A stretch of DNA of 64,000 nucleotides from Stutzerimonas azotifigens (GTDB lineage Bacteria; Pseudomonadota; Gammaproteobacteria; Pseudomonadales; Pseudomonadaceae): the NCBI RefSeq assembly GCF_013522725.1, contig NZ_JAAMRF010000004.1:372001-436000 (forward strand). Reading direction: 5' to 3'. A program made the position numbers and the translations under genes. Positions 21,241-31,713 of this stretch are shown one piece after another (within the stretch, counting starts at the first letter, position 1; each line of letters begins with the position of its first letter). The notes under the pieces are model-generated. The model saw nothing but the letters and a program-made list of their open reading frames with translations, did not search any database and was not told the DNA's origin.

Positions 21241-21768
21241 TCAGGAGCGCTCTTTCAGGGTCAAACTACGGGGACGCTCAAGCCATCCACCGTCCCCGTC
21301 AGGCACGATCTCAAGCACATCTACAGTGGCTTCGTTGATGGAAACGACACGCCCATGGTTACGCCCAAGATAATCACCGACTCGCACCCGATGTACGCCG
21401 CCAGCGCCCTGGACCAGAGCGAACATGCCACCCTCGTTGGATAGCGAGCCCACCATGGTGAAGTTCTCGATATTGAAGCCTTCAAGGAACTGCTTGATGC
21501 GCGTCTCGTCGGGATGGATATCCTTGGAGCCTTTCTGCTGTCGGGCGAGGTCGATCTTGACCGGCGGCTGAAACGGACTGCGCAGTGCGGAAGCGCTATA
21601 GGTGAAGGCTTCGTAGGGCTGAAAGGCCGGCAACGGCTCGATCGAACCTTTGGGCTTGGCCCTTACCTCATCCATGTACGCCTGCAGATCAGAGAAGCTT
21701 GAGCTGCCACCACAGCCGGCGAGCACGGCGAAAGAAAGACTGAGTGCAATCAAACGGACGCTGTTCAT
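21241..21768 (-). CDS. pilP: Type IV pilus inner-membrane lipoprotein PilP
   Basis: Lipoprotein of 175 aa with lipobox L-A-G-C (Cys19). The C-terminal half is the PilP beta-sandwich homology domain (V-R-V-G-D-Y-L-G region), which binds PilQ and PilNO to connect the inner-membrane alignment complex with the secretin. A disordered linker lies between the Cys and residue about 75, containing P-F-Q-P-P. The ATG overlaps the pilO stop by 4 bp, and a 53-bp spacer separates it from pilQ. Confidence 0.95.
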   Translation of the reverse strand: MNSVRLIALSLSFAVLAGCGGSSSFSDLQAYMDEVRAKPKGSIEPLPAFQPYEAFTYSASALRSPFQPPVKIDLARQQKGSKDIHPDETRIKQFLEGFNIENFTMVGSLSNEGGMFALVQGAGGVHRVRVGDYLGRNHGRVVSINEATVDVLEIVPDGDGGWLERPRSLTLKERS

Positions 21769-22388
21769 TGCTGCGCCCCCTTGTCGTTGTAACGATAGGT
21801 CTTGGCCAGGATGCTCATCCGCAGCCGTGAGGTGGTTTCGGCGCTTTCCGGCTTCAGCTCGAAATCATGCAACGTGACGATTCGCGGCAGGCTAGCAACA
21901 CCACTGACGAAGGTTGCCAGGTCGTGGTAATTACCAACCGCTTTAATCTCGATGGGCAACTCGATATAGAACTGCTGAGCTACCTCGGGCTGCAACTTGA
22001 TCTCTTCGAACTCCAAGCCGCTACCAAGACCGGTACGGGTTATATCTTCGAGCAATCCAGGCACTTCGGTATCGCTGGGCAATTGCCTCAGCATTGCGCC
22101 AAAGGAGGTTTCCATCTCCTTCATCTGCTCGATATACGCTTCGAGATTCGCAGCCTGAAACGCCTTGGTGGAAAACTGTTGTTTCAGCGTTTCTTCCTGG
22201 GCTTGCTCTTGTTCGAGCCGAGTCTGCATATCTTTCAGATGAAAGTTGTATCCCAGCGCCAGCACTGCAATAAGCAGAAGAATGCACGTAATGAATTTTA
22301 CTGGCGCAGGCCAGGAGCCCAGATTATTCAGATCCAAGTCGGCAAGGTCGACCTTGCGCAGACTTTCCAGAGATTCAGCCAAGCTCAT
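21765..22388 (-). CDS. pilO: Type IV pilus alignment protein PilO
   Basis: Bitopic inner-membrane protein of 207 aa. A short cytoplasmic N-terminus precedes one membrane helix at about residues 31-48. A coiled coil (about 52-95, Glu/Gln-rich) and a ferredoxin-like periplasmic domain follow. It heterodimerises with PilN and holds PilP beneath PilQ. Its start overlaps the pilN stop by 4 bp and its stop overlaps the pilP start by 4 bp. Confidence 0.95.
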   Translation of the reverse strand: MSLAESLESLRKVDLADLDLNNLGSWPAPVKFITCILLLIAVLALGYNFHLKDMQTRLEQEQAQEETLKQQFSTKAFQAANLEAYIEQMKEMETSFGAMLRQLPSDTEVPGLLEDITRTGLGSGLEFEEIKLQPEVAQQFYIELPIEIKAVGNYHDLATFVSGVASLPRIVTLHDFELKPESAETTSRLRMSILAKTYRYNDKGAQQ

Positions 22389-22956
22389 TGTTTGGCTCCT
22401 TCCGTAGCGACCACTGGCTGCGTTTGCTGCACGGTGAGTTGAAAGACATTGGCTTGCTCTACTGCGCCCGCAGTCACAGCCTTAACCTCATTGAGGTTCG
22501 GCGCCTGCAGCCACTCGGAGCCATCGAGGTTACGCATCAGATTCGAGACGCGGTTGTTCGATTCGGCCGCACCTACGATGGCAATGTTCTTGCCAGTCAT
22601 CTTCAGTCCGGTGAAATACACGCCGTCGGGAAGCGTCCGTACCAACTGGTCGAATACGCGCCCGATGATCGGGCGATTGCCCTGCAGGTCCTGGATGATT
22701 TTCATCCGCTCGAGCAACTGCTGACGACGCTGCTTGAGTTCACTGATCTCCTTGATTCGCGCATCAAGGACGGCAATTTCCTTGCGCACGAAGTCGTTGC
22801 GGGCCTGCTGCTGGCTGATGGCACCTTCGAGGTACTGATCGCCCAGGAAGACAAGCCCGGCCGATACGACGAACACGCCCACCAGCGTGACCAGAAAGCG
22901 CTGCTTTCGCTCTTCACGCAGCTGTTCGCGCCAGGGAAGTAAGTTGATCTGCGCCA

Positions 22957-22957
<1 letters not shown>
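22385..22957 (-). CDS. pilN: Type IV pilus alignment protein PilN
   Basis: Bitopic inner-membrane protein of 190 aa. The conserved cytoplasmic peptide I-N-L-L-P-W-R (residues 4-10) docks into PilM. A membrane helix (about 22-42), coiled coil and periplasmic ferredoxin-like domain follow. It partners PilO. The ATG shares TGATG with the pilM stop, and the 3' end overlaps pilO. Confidence 0.96.
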
Positions 22958-24203
<1,246 letters not shown>

Positions 24204-26612
24204 ATGCGTTTCCTGAAGTTTTTCCTTTGGTCTGGCTTAGCTGTTTTCTGCGGACTGCTGCTCAGTTTGAGCGGTGCCTTCCTTTATCTAAGCCCCAACC
24301 TTCCTTCCGTCGACGCACTGCGCAGCATTCAGCTCCAGATCCCGCTGAGGGTCTACAGCAATGATGAAAAGCTGATCGCAGAGTTCGGGGAAATGCGCCG
24401 GTCACCGATTCGCTTCGATGAGATCCCGAAGGACTTCATCCATGCGCTGCTGGCGGCAGAGGATGACAACTTTGCGAACCATTATGGCGTCGAGCTGACC
24501 AGCCTGATGCGCGCTGCCACGCAAATATTGAAGAGTGGGCAGATCCAGACGGGCGGAAGCACCATCACAATGCAGGTCGCCAAGAACTACTTCCTCACCA
24601 GCGAGCGGAGCTTCTCCCGGAAAATCAACGAAATTCTGCTCGCGCTACAGATCGAACGCGCGCTGAGCAAAGATGAAATCCTCGAGCTGTACGTAAACAA
24701 GATTTACCTGGGCAACCGCGCCTACGGGATCGAAGCGGCCGCTCATGTCTATTACGGCAAATCCATCAAAGACTTGAGCCTCGCACAGATGGCGATGATA
24801 GCCGGTCTGCCAAAAGCGCCATCGGCATTCAACCCCCTGGTGAACCCGACGCGCTCCAAAGAGCGCCGCGACTGGATTCTGGGGCGTATGCATCGCCTGG
24901 GCACCATCGATCAGGCGCGCTATGAAGCGGCACTCGCCGAGCCGGTCGATGCCAAGTATCACTTCGCCACACCGGAACTCAACGCTGCCTATATTGCCGA
25001 GATGGCCCGCGCCGAAATGGTCGGCCGCTTCGGCAGCGACGCCTACACCGAGGGCTATCGGGTCTACACCACCATTACCAGCGAGCGCCAACTGGCCGCC
25101 AACACCGCACTCGACTCCGGACTGATCGAATATGACCAGCGCCACGGTTACCGCGGGCCAGAGGCCAAGCTGGAAGGCAGATCCCGCGAAGAGTGGCTTG
25201 CCGAACTGGGCAAGCGCCGCGCCGTCTCCGGCATGCTGCCCGCCGTGGTCAGCCAGGTCGAGAACAGCGGCATCATGGTATTGCTGCGCGACGGCACGGA
25301 ACACCCGATAACCTGGGACAGCATGAAATGGGCCCGCCCGCACCTGGCGACCAACAGCCTGGGTCCCCGCCCACAGCGCCCGGCCGATGTGGTCAAGCCA
25401 GGCGACGTGATTCGCGTGCGCATGCAGGACGATAACCTGCTGTTCAGCCAGATACCGGCCGCCCAGGCGGCATTGGTATCGCTGGACCCGGAGGATGGCT
25501 CGATCGAGGCCCTGGTCGGCGGCTTCTCGTTCGACCAGAGCAGCTACAACCGAGCCATCCAGGCCAAGCGACAGCCCGGCTCGAGCTTCAAGCCCTTCAT
25601 TTATAGCGCTGCATTGGACGCCGGCTTCACCGCCGCAAGCATGGTCAACGACGCCCCCATTGTCTTTACCGAGCAAGGAATGGATCGCGTCTGGCGCCCC
25701 AAGAACGACAACAACACGTTCCTCGGACCTATTCGCATGCGCGAGGCCCTGTACAAGTCGCGCAACCTGGTCTCGATCCGGATGCTGCAGACCATCGGCA
25801 TCGATTACGCCATCGACTACATCACCCGCTTCGGCTTCAACCGCCAGGATTTGCCGCGCAATCTTTCGCTGGCGCTGGGCACCGCCACCCTGACGCCGAT
25901 GGAAATCGCCACCGGCTGGACGGCCTTCGCCAACGGCGGTCACAAGATCCAGCCTTACCTGATCGAGCGAATCGAAGACCGCGAAGGCAAGGTGATTTTC
26001 CAGGCCAACCCGCCACGGGTCGGCGTCACGGAGCAACCCTCCCCCAACATCGAAACCGCCCAGCACGCCGCGGCAGACGACCCGGACGCACAGGCGCCGA
26101 TCGCCTCCGAGCAGGTGATCGACGAACGCACCGCCTACATCATGACCAGCATGCTGCAGGACGTGATCAAGAAGGGTACAGGGCGCCGTGCACTGGCGAT
26201 GAACCGTGGCGATATCGCCGGCAAGACCGGAACCACCAACGATTCGATCGACAGCTGGTTCTCCGGCTACAACGCCGACTTCGTCACCACCGTATGGGCC
26301 GGCTTCGATCAACCCCAAAGCCTGGGGCGCAACGAGTACGGCGGTACGGTCGCCCTGCCGATCTGGATGAACTACATGTCGGCAGTACTCGAAGGGCGGC
26401 CTGAGCACCTGCCACCCGAACCCGAAGGCATTACGACCTTGCGCATCGATCCGGTCAGCGGTCGCGCTGCGTCGCCTGGCACGCCGGACGCGTATTTCGA
26501 GCTGTTCAAGTACGAGGATTCGCCGCCTTCCATGGGCGAGTTCGATGGCGGTTTCCAGATCCCCGGCACTCCACTGCCTGAATCCGAAGCCGCACCGCTG
26601 GACCTGTTCTAG
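24204..26612 (+). CDS. ponA: Penicillin-binding protein 1A
   Basis: Bifunctional peptidoglycan glycosyltransferase/transpeptidase (class A PBP), 802 aa, with an N-terminal membrane anchor at about 8-28. The GT51 domain has the catalytic Glu86 in A-A-E-D-D-N-F. An OB-like insert lies at about 300-400. The transpeptidase has Ser460 (S-S-F-K), S-R-N at 519-521 and K-T-G at 674-676. I chose ATG 24204 rather than the TTG one codon upstream, because M-R-F-L-K-F matches relatives. A bidirectional terminator follows. Confidence 0.97.
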   Translation: MRFLKFFLWSGLAVFCGLLLSLSGAFLYLSPNLPSVDALRSIQLQIPLRVYSNDEKLIAEFGEMRRSPIRFDEIPKDFIHALLAAEDDNFANHYGVELTSLMRAATQILKSGQIQTGGSTITMQVAKNYFLTSERSFSRKINEILLALQIERALSKDEILELYVNKIYLGNRAYGIEAAAHVYYGKSIKDLSLAQMAMIAGLPKAPSAFNPLVNPTRSKERRDWILGRMHRLGTIDQARYEAALAEPVDAKYHFATPELNAAYIAEMARAEMVGRFGSDAYTEGYRVYTTITSERQLAANTALDSGLIEYDQRHGYRGPEAKLEGRSREEWLAELGKRRAVSGMLPAVVSQVENSGIMVLLRDGTEHPITWDSMKWARPHLATNSLGPRPQRPADVVKPGDVIRVRMQDDNLLFSQIPAAQAALVSLDPEDGSIEALVGGFSFDQSSYNRAIQAKRQPGSSFKPFIYSAALDAGFTAASMVNDAPIVFTEQGMDRVWRPKNDNNTFLGPIRMREALYKSRNLVSIRMLQTIGIDYAIDYITRFGFNRQDLPRNLSLALGTATLTPMEIATGWTAFANGGHKIQPYLIERIEDREGKVIFQANPPRVGVTEQPSPNIETAQHAAADDPDAQAPIASEQVIDERTAYIMTSMLQDVIKKGTGRRALAMNRGDIAGKTGTTNDSIDSWFSGYNADFVTTVWAGFDQPQSLGRNEYGGTVALPIWMNYMSAVLEGRPEHLPPEPEGITTLRIDPVSGRAASPGTPDAYFELFKYEDSPPSMGEFDGGFQIPGTPLPESEAAPLDLF

Positions 26613-26636
26613 CCGCCAGCCAGATAGCAGGCACAA

Positions 26637-26662
26637 AAAAACCCCGCATCAGCGGGGTTTTT
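26637..26662. terminator. Bidirectional terminator between ponA and maeB
   Basis: Perfect stem AAAAACCCCGC (26637-26647), loop ATCA, stem GCGGGGTTTTT (26652-26662). Good T-tracts occur on both strands, between convergent genes. Confidence 0.92.
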
Positions 26663-26677
26663 CATGTCTATCGACGA

Positions 26678-27946
26678 TCAGCCGTTGAACACATCGTTTA
26701 CCGACTGAAGCGGATAGTGCTTCGGATAGGGCAGCGTGGCCACACCCGTCTCGATCGCTGCCTTGGCGACCGCATCGGACACCAGGGTAATCAGACGAGG
26801 ATCCATCGGCTTCGGAATGATGTACTCGCGACCAAATTCGAGGCTTTCGACACCATAGGCTGCGGCGACTTCGGCCGGTACGGGCAGCTTGGCCAGATCA
26901 CGCAGGGCCAGCGCCGCGGCAATCTTCATCTCTTCGTTGATGCGCTTGGCACGTACGTCCAGTGCGCCACGGAAGATGAAGGGGAAGCCCAGCACGTTGT
27001 TGACCTGGTTCGGGTAGTCGGAACGACCGGTCGCCATGATCACGTCGGAGCGGGTCGCGTGGGCCAGCTCAGGGCTGATCTCCGGATCCGGGTTGGAGCA
27101 GGCGAACACGACCGGGTTGGGCGCCATGCGGTTGAGGTTTTCCGGGCTCAAGAGATTGGCCCCGGAAAGGCCGACGAACACGTCGGCACCGTCCAGCGCA
27201 TCGGACAGGGTGCGCCTGTCGGTTTCGTGGGCGAACACCGCCTTGTACTGGTTCAGATCGTCGCGCCCGGCATGGATCACGCCCTTGCGGTCGATCATGA
27301 AGATGTTCTCGATCTTCGCGCCCATGCTCACCAGCAACTTCATGCAGGACGTGGCAGCGGCACCGGCGCCCAGGCAGACAATCTTGGCCGACTCCAGTGA
27401 CTTGCCAGCGATCTCCAGCGCATTGAGCATGCCAGCCGCGGTCACGATGGCGGTGCCGTGCTGGTCGTCGTGAAAGACAGGGATGTCGCACTGTTCGATC
27501 AGGGCGCGCTCGATCTCGAAGCACTCGGGCGCCTTGATGTCTTCGAGGTTGATGCCGCCGAAGGTGATGGAGATGCGCTTGACGGTGTCGATGAAGGCCT
27601 GCGGGCTTTCTGCATCGACTTCGATGTCGAAGACGTCGACGCCAGCGAAGCGCTTGAACAGGACGCCCTTGCCTTCCATTACCGGCTTGGAAGCCAGCGG
27701 GCCGAGATCGCCAAGGCCAAGAATCGCCGTACCATCGGAAATGACTGCGACCAGGTTGCCTTTACCAGTGTACTTGTAGGCCAGCTCCGGATCGCGAGCG
27801 ATCTCACGTACGGGCTCGGCTACACCGGGGCTGTATGCCAGGGACAGGTCACGCGCGGTCGCGGTGGGCTTGGTCAGCTCGACACTCAGCTTCCCGGGGC
27901 GGGGCTGGCAGTGGTACTCGAGCGCGGCAGTTTTCAGGTCGGTCAT
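26678..27946 (-). CDS. maeB: Malic enzyme (NADP-dependent type, short form)
   Basis: Oxidative decarboxylation of malate to pyruvate with NADPH formation. At 422 aa it is the short form without the C-terminal phosphotransacetylase-like domain of E. coli MaeB. Catalytic Tyr is in L-A-Y-S-P-G-V-A-E-P (about 37-46) and Lys in Y-K-Y-T-G-K. Metal ligands are in F-H-D-D-Q-H-G-T-A, and the nucleotide fold G-A-G-A-A-A is near 193. The cofactor preference is assumed from Pseudomonas relatives. A consensus-like promoter lies 42-70 bp upstream. Confidence 0.93.
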   Translation of the reverse strand: MTDLKTAALEYHCQPRPGKLSVELTKPTATARDLSLAYSPGVAEPVREIARDPELAYKYTGKGNLVAVISDGTAILGLGDLGPLASKPVMEGKGVLFKRFAGVDVFDIEVDAESPQAFIDTVKRISITFGGINLEDIKAPECFEIERALIEQCDIPVFHDDQHGTAIVTAAGMLNALEIAGKSLESAKIVCLGAGAAATSCMKLLVSMGAKIENIFMIDRKGVIHAGRDDLNQYKAVFAHETDRRTLSDALDGADVFVGLSGANLLSPENLNRMAPNPVVFACSNPDPEISPELAHATRSDVIMATGRSDYPNQVNNVLGFPFIFRGALDVRAKRINEEMKIAAALALRDLAKLPVPAEVAAAYGVESLEFGREYIIPKPMDPRLITLVSDAVAKAAIETGVATLPYPKHYPLQSVNDVFNG

Positions 27947-27987
27947 GTTGGCATTCCGCTTGTTTTACTGGAACAGACAGGCGGTCG

Positions 27988-28016
27988 AGCATACGCAAGA
28001 AGGTGGACCCTAACAA
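27988..28016 (-). promoter_or_regulatory. Sigma-70-type promoter of maeB
   Basis: On the - strand, -35 TTGTTA (28011-28016), a 17-bp spacer and -10 TATGCT (27988-27993). The expected start is near 27981, about 35 bases ahead of the ATG. Identified by consensus match only. Confidence 0.6.
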
Positions 28017-28150
28017 GGTTGCCACCGCCGCAGCCCAGGCGCCACGGGCACGCCAGCAGCCAGAGAGAACACGTTATGACCGATCTCCGAACCCTGGTAT
28101 CACCTGGGCACGCCGAACAAACAAACGTCACGCCATTAGTCCGCAGAACC

Positions 28151-28942
28151 TCACGGACGCAGCTCGAGCATTGACGGATGGGAAATAGGCAACATCCAGC
28201 GGGCCTGGCCCGCAGCGGCGCCCTTGCGATCGATCACCCAACCGCGTGCCAGAACGCGGCGACCGACGAGAGCATCAAGCTCAGCGGCATCGAAACGGCC
28301 CAGATGTTGCCTGGCGATATGCAGGACAGCCGGCCCCTCGAACTCGAGCCACACCCCGCCACGGTTACGCTCGACACGCTCCACCCGTGCACCTATCAAC
28401 GCGAAGCCCGCCTGCGCGAGGGAGTCCGGCGCAAGAACGGAAGGTGCTCGCCAGAGGTTACGGCCCGCGTCACGGGCCTGCCGCTCGGCTGCCTGGTGGC
28501 ATTGCCAGAGATCGACGTTGGGCGCCTGGGCAACGAAGTAACCAAGACCTTCACCAAGCAGCGCCGCTTCCAAATTCGCACCCTTGTTGTCGTAGACATG
28601 GGCCAGGGCACGTCCGTAGCGATCTTTCGCCTCGGCGCCGATCTGCAGCCCGACGCGCCCGCCACTAGCCCGGACCCGCGCCTCCAGTTCTCGCCGCGCC
28701 AGCACGGCGAAGGGTTCCTCTGCCCGCCCGCCACCGCCGAGCTCCGGCGTGTTCAGCCCGATCAGCCGAACGCTGCGCCCGTCGGCCAGGCGCAGGGTGT
28801 CGCCATCCACCACCCGCGCCACCTCGACCTGTGGCAGGGGGCCGGGCGCAGGACAGGACGCCTGGACCGCAGATGACAGACAAACGAAAAAGGCGCCCAC
28901 GAGGGGCGCCTTTTTCAGTGTCGCTGTAACGAAGAAGCCCAT
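28151..28942 (-). CDS. Secreted thermonuclease-family (SNase-like) nuclease
   Basis: Predicted exported nuclease of 263 aa. The signal peptide has a K-K n-region (residues 10-11), a hydrophobic core and cleavage near V-Q-A-S. The staphylococcal-nuclease fold carries V-V-D-G-D-T-L, the R-L-I-G-L-N-T-P-E-L segment with catalytic Arg and Glu, and D-R-Y-G-R with the second Arg. About 90 C-terminal residues follow with no clear motif. The start lies 23 bp after rpmE. Its signal peptide is encoded over the rpmE terminator hairpin, so expression may need read-through. Confidence 0.88.
   Translation of the reverse strand: MGFFVTATLKKAPLVGAFFVCLSSAVQASCPAPGPLPQVEVARVVDGDTLRLADGRSVRLIGLNTPELGGGGRAEEPFAVLARRELEARVRASGGRVGLQIGAEAKDRYGRALAHVYDNKGANLEAALLGEGLGYFVAQAPNVDLWQCHQAAERQARDAGRNLWRAPSVLAPDSLAQAGFALIGARVERVERNRGGVWLEFEGPAVLHIARQHLGRFDAAELDALVGRRVLARGWVIDRKGAAAGQARWMLPISHPSMLELRP
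28887..28915 (-). terminator. rpmE terminator lying inside the nuclease signal-peptide codons
   Basis: Twelve-bp stem AAAAAGGCGCCC (28887-28898) / GGGCGCCTTTTT (28904-28915) with a 5-base loop. On the - strand it ends in a T-run, about 50 bases after rpmE. The same bases encode residues K-K-A-P-L-V-G-A-F-F of the nuclease signal peptide. Confidence 0.85.
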
Positions 28943-28965
28943 CGGCTTTTCGTCTCGGCCCAAGC

Positions 28966-29178
28966 TTACTTGGCGCCGAATACGCCGAAGCGCTGCTTGA
29001 AGCGGTCGATACGGCCGCCGGTATCCAGCACTTTCTGCTTGCCGGTGTAGAACGGGTGGCATTCGGAGCACACGTCCAGGTTCATGTTCTTGCCCAGCGT
29101 GGAGCGAGTCTTGATGACGTTGCCGCAGCTGCAGGTGGCTTCGATTTCTTGGTAGTTCGGATGGATATCGGCTTTCAT
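28966..29178 (-). CDS. rpmE: 50S ribosomal protein L31, zinc-binding form
   Basis: Ribosomal protein L31 of 70 aa. It keeps the four zinc-ligand Cys residues: Cys16, Cys18, Cys37 and Cys40 (C-S-C-G and C-S-E-C). This is the C+ (zinc-loaded) form; the C- form is usually the zinc-starvation paralogue. It is transcribed divergently from priA, from an extended -10 promoter at 29248-29275. Confidence 0.98.
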   Translation of the reverse strand: MKADIHPNYQEIEATCSCGNVIKTRSTLGKNMNLDVCSECHPFYTGKQKVLDTGGRIDRFKQRFGVFGAK

Positions 29179-29247
29179 GATGAATCCTCACGTCTGATGT
29201 GCCGCCACCCGACCCTATGTCGAGCACCGCACGGATTAAGGGCGCGA

Positions 29248-29275
29248 ATGATACCAGAGCAAAGGCACGATGCAA
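29248..29275 (-). promoter_or_regulatory. Promoter of rpmE with extended -10
   Basis: On the - strand, -35 TTGCAT (29270-29275), a 16-bp spacer ending in TGG, and -10 TATCAT (29248-29253), giving TGnTATCAT. The expected start is near 29241, about 63 bases upstream of the ATG. Confidence 0.65.
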
Positions 29276-29361
29276 GGGCCGCAGCGACGATCGGCCGACA
29301 GCCTCTGCGCCACGCCCGGCATCGCTGCTAAGATCGCGCCTCGCCTCCAAGGACCGCCCGC

Positions 29362-31581
29362 GTGCCTATCCCGATCCTACGCCTCGCCCTGCCCTCGCCG
29401 CTGCGCCGATTGTTCGACTATCGGGCGCCAGACAGCGTGCCGCGTACGGCGCTGCAACCGGGCATGCGGCTGCGCGTGCCGTTCGGCAGGCGGGAGGTGA
29501 TCGGCGTGCTGGTGGAAATCACCGACCAGAGCGATGTGCCGGAGGCCAAACTCAAGACGGCGCTGGAAGTGCTCGATATCCAGCCACCGCTGCCGGCCGC
29601 GCTGTTCAAGCTCTGCCTGTGGACCGCCCAGTATTACCAGCACAGCCTGGGGGATACCTTCAGCTGGGCCCTGCCCACCCTGCTGCGCCAGGGCGAGCCG
29701 GCCGAGGCACGCCAGGAGCGTTTCTGGCATCTGGCCGAGGGCGCGCGCGTCGACGACCCACGCCTGGCGCGCGCGCCACGTCAACGCGAGGCGCTCAAGA
29801 CCATCGCCCAGCATCCTCATGGCGTCGCCCACGCGCTGCTGGCGAAACTGCAGCTGAGCAAGGACAGCCTCGACCTGCTACGGCAAAAGGGGCTGCTGCG
29901 CATGGAGGTGCGCCGGTATGCACCGGCCGAGCACCATGGCAGCTGGCTGCTGCAGCCGGAGCTGACGCTCAACCCCCAGCAGCGTCTGGCCGTCGAAGCG
30001 GTACGCGCAGGCCTGGGCGGCTACCAGGCATTCCTGCTGGCCGGGGTGACGGGCAGCGGCAAGACCGAAGTCTATCTGCAGCTGATCCATCAGGTGCTCG
30101 CGGCGGGCAGACAGGCGCTGGTGCTGATCCCAGAGATCAATCTCGGTCCGCAAACGCTGGCCCGCTTCGAGCGTCGCTTCAACGCGCGCATCGCATTGCT
30201 GCATTCCAACGTCAACGACCGCGAGCGCCTCGATGCCTGGTTGGCAGCACGCGATGGCGAGGCGGACATCATCATCGGCACCCGGTCGGCGCTGTTCACG
30301 CCGATGAAGAACCCTGGACTGATCATCATCGACGAGGAGCACGACGCCTCCTATAAGCAGCAGGAAGGTCTGCGCTACCACGCCCGCGATCTCGCCGTGG
30401 TACGTGCCCGACAGGAAAACCTGCCGATCGTGCTCGGCTCCGCCACCCCTTCGCTGGAAAGCCTGCACAACGCCCACAGCGGTCGCTATGCCCTGCTCAA
30501 ACTGACCGAGCGCGCCGGCGGCGCACAGCCGCCGCAGTTCCACCGTCTCGACGTGCGCAGCCGCCCACTCGATTCGGGCATATCCGGACCGTTGCAGCAG
30601 GCCATGGCGCAGACGCTGGCTGCCGGTCAGCAGGTGCTGGTGTTCCTCAACCGCCGCGGCTTTGCACCGACACTGCTGTGCCACGATTGCGGTTGGCTCA
30701 GCCAATGCCCGCGCTGCGACGCGCGGATGACGCTGCATCAGCGCCACAACGAGCTGCGCTGCCATCACTGCGGCCACTGCGAACGCCCGCCGAGCAATTG
30801 CCCCAGCTGCAGACACGTCGATCTGCGGCCGGTCGGCGCCGGTACCGAGCGCGCCGAGGAACGCCTGGCGGTGCTGTTTCCCGATTACCCGGTATTGCGC
30901 ATCGACCGCGACAGCACCGCGCGCAAGGGCGCCATGGACCAGCTGCTGGGGACCATCAACCGGGGCGAGCCCTGCCTGCTGGTCGGTACGCAGATGCTCG
31001 CCAAGGGCCACCACTTTCCCCGGGTGACCCTGGTCGCCATTCTCGATGCCGATGGCGGGCTGTTTTCCGCCGACTTTCGTGCCAGCGAACGCATGGCGCA
31101 GCTGATCCTGCAGGTCGCCGGCCGTGCAGGGCGCGCCGAGGAGCCGGGCCAGGTGATCATCCAGACCCACCTGGCGGACCACCCGCTGCTGGTGCAGCTG
31201 ACCGAACAGGGCTATTTCGCCTTCGCCGAGCAGGCCCTGTCCGAACGGCGGGCCGCCGGCCTGCCGCCGTTCAGCCACCTGGCGCTCCTGCGCGCCGAGG
31301 CCCACAAGCCGGGCCAGGCGGAAGCCTTCCTCGATGACGCCTGCGCCGAAGCCGAAGGACTGCTGGGCGCGCTGCTGCTTGGCGGCGTCGAGCTGCTCGG
31401 ACCAGTGCCGGCGCCCATGGAGCGGCGCGCCGGGCGTTTCCGTGCACAGCTGCTGCTGCAGGCCAGCGCACGCGCGCCGCTTCATCGCCTGATGGCCGCC
31501 TGGCTGCCGCTGCTCGAGCAACTGCCCGACAGCCGTACGGTGCGCTGGTCGCTGGACGTGGACCCGATCGACCTGTTCTAG
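29362..31581 (+). CDS. priA: Primosomal protein N' (replication restart helicase PriA)
   Basis: 3'-to-5' DNA helicase (739 aa, GTG start, AAGGA site) that reloads the replisome at stalled forks. The N-terminal 3'-end-binding domain covers about 1-105. Walker A G-V-T-G-S-G-K-T is at 228-235 and D-E-E-H at 324-327. The eight-Cys zinc region spans about 440-482 (C-H-D-C, C-P-R-C, C-H-H-C, C-P-S-C). The helicase C and C-terminal domains follow. It is divergent from rpmE, the same pairing as in P. aeruginosa. Confidence 0.97.
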   Translation: MPIPILRLALPSPLRRLFDYRAPDSVPRTALQPGMRLRVPFGRREVIGVLVEITDQSDVPEAKLKTALEVLDIQPPLPAALFKLCLWTAQYYQHSLGDTFSWALPTLLRQGEPAEARQERFWHLAEGARVDDPRLARAPRQREALKTIAQHPHGVAHALLAKLQLSKDSLDLLRQKGLLRMEVRRYAPAEHHGSWLLQPELTLNPQQRLAVEAVRAGLGGYQAFLLAGVTGSGKTEVYLQLIHQVLAAGRQALVLIPEINLGPQTLARFERRFNARIALLHSNVNDRERLDAWLAARDGEADIIIGTRSALFTPMKNPGLIIIDEEHDASYKQQEGLRYHARDLAVVRARQENLPIVLGSATPSLESLHNAHSGRYALLKLTERAGGAQPPQFHRLDVRSRPLDSGISGPLQQAMAQTLAAGQQVLVFLNRRGFAPTLLCHDCGWLSQCPRCDARMTLHQRHNELRCHHCGHCERPPSNCPSCRHVDLRPVGAGTERAEERLAVLFPDYPVLRIDRDSTARKGAMDQLLGTINRGEPCLLVGTQMLAKGHHFPRVTLVAILDADGGLFSADFRASERMAQLILQVAGRAGRAEEPGQVIIQTHLADHPLLVQLTEQGYFAFAEQALSERRAAGLPPFSHLALLRAEAHKPGQAEAFLDDACAEAEGLLGALLLGGVELLGPVPAPMERRAGRFRAQLLLQASARAPLHRLMAAWLPLLEQLPDSRTVRWSLDVDPIDLF

Positions 31582-31647
31582 CCGCGCGGACGGCGGCCAC
31601 GACGCACCACCGGTCGAAGGCCACGCCCCGCTCCGTACCCTCGTGCA

Positions 31648-31676
31648 TTGGCAACCGGCCCCGGGCTGCGGATAAT
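31648..31676 (+). promoter_or_regulatory. Sigma-70-type promoter of argS
   Basis: -35 TTGGCA (31648-31653), 17-bp spacer, -10 GATAAT (31671-31676). The expected start is near 31683, about 31 bases ahead of the argS ATG. Confidence 0.65.
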
Positions 31677-31713
31677 GCAGGGTTTACCGCGTCCGCAGGC
31701 AAGGCCTTATCCG

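Noticed and set aside
28076-28174. Short + strand frame starting MTDLRTLV with a weak ribosome-binding site
   Set aside because: Only 32 codons, overlapping the 3' end of the nuclease gene and lying behind the maeB promoter. The likeness to the MaeB N-terminus (MTDL) is too short to mean anything.
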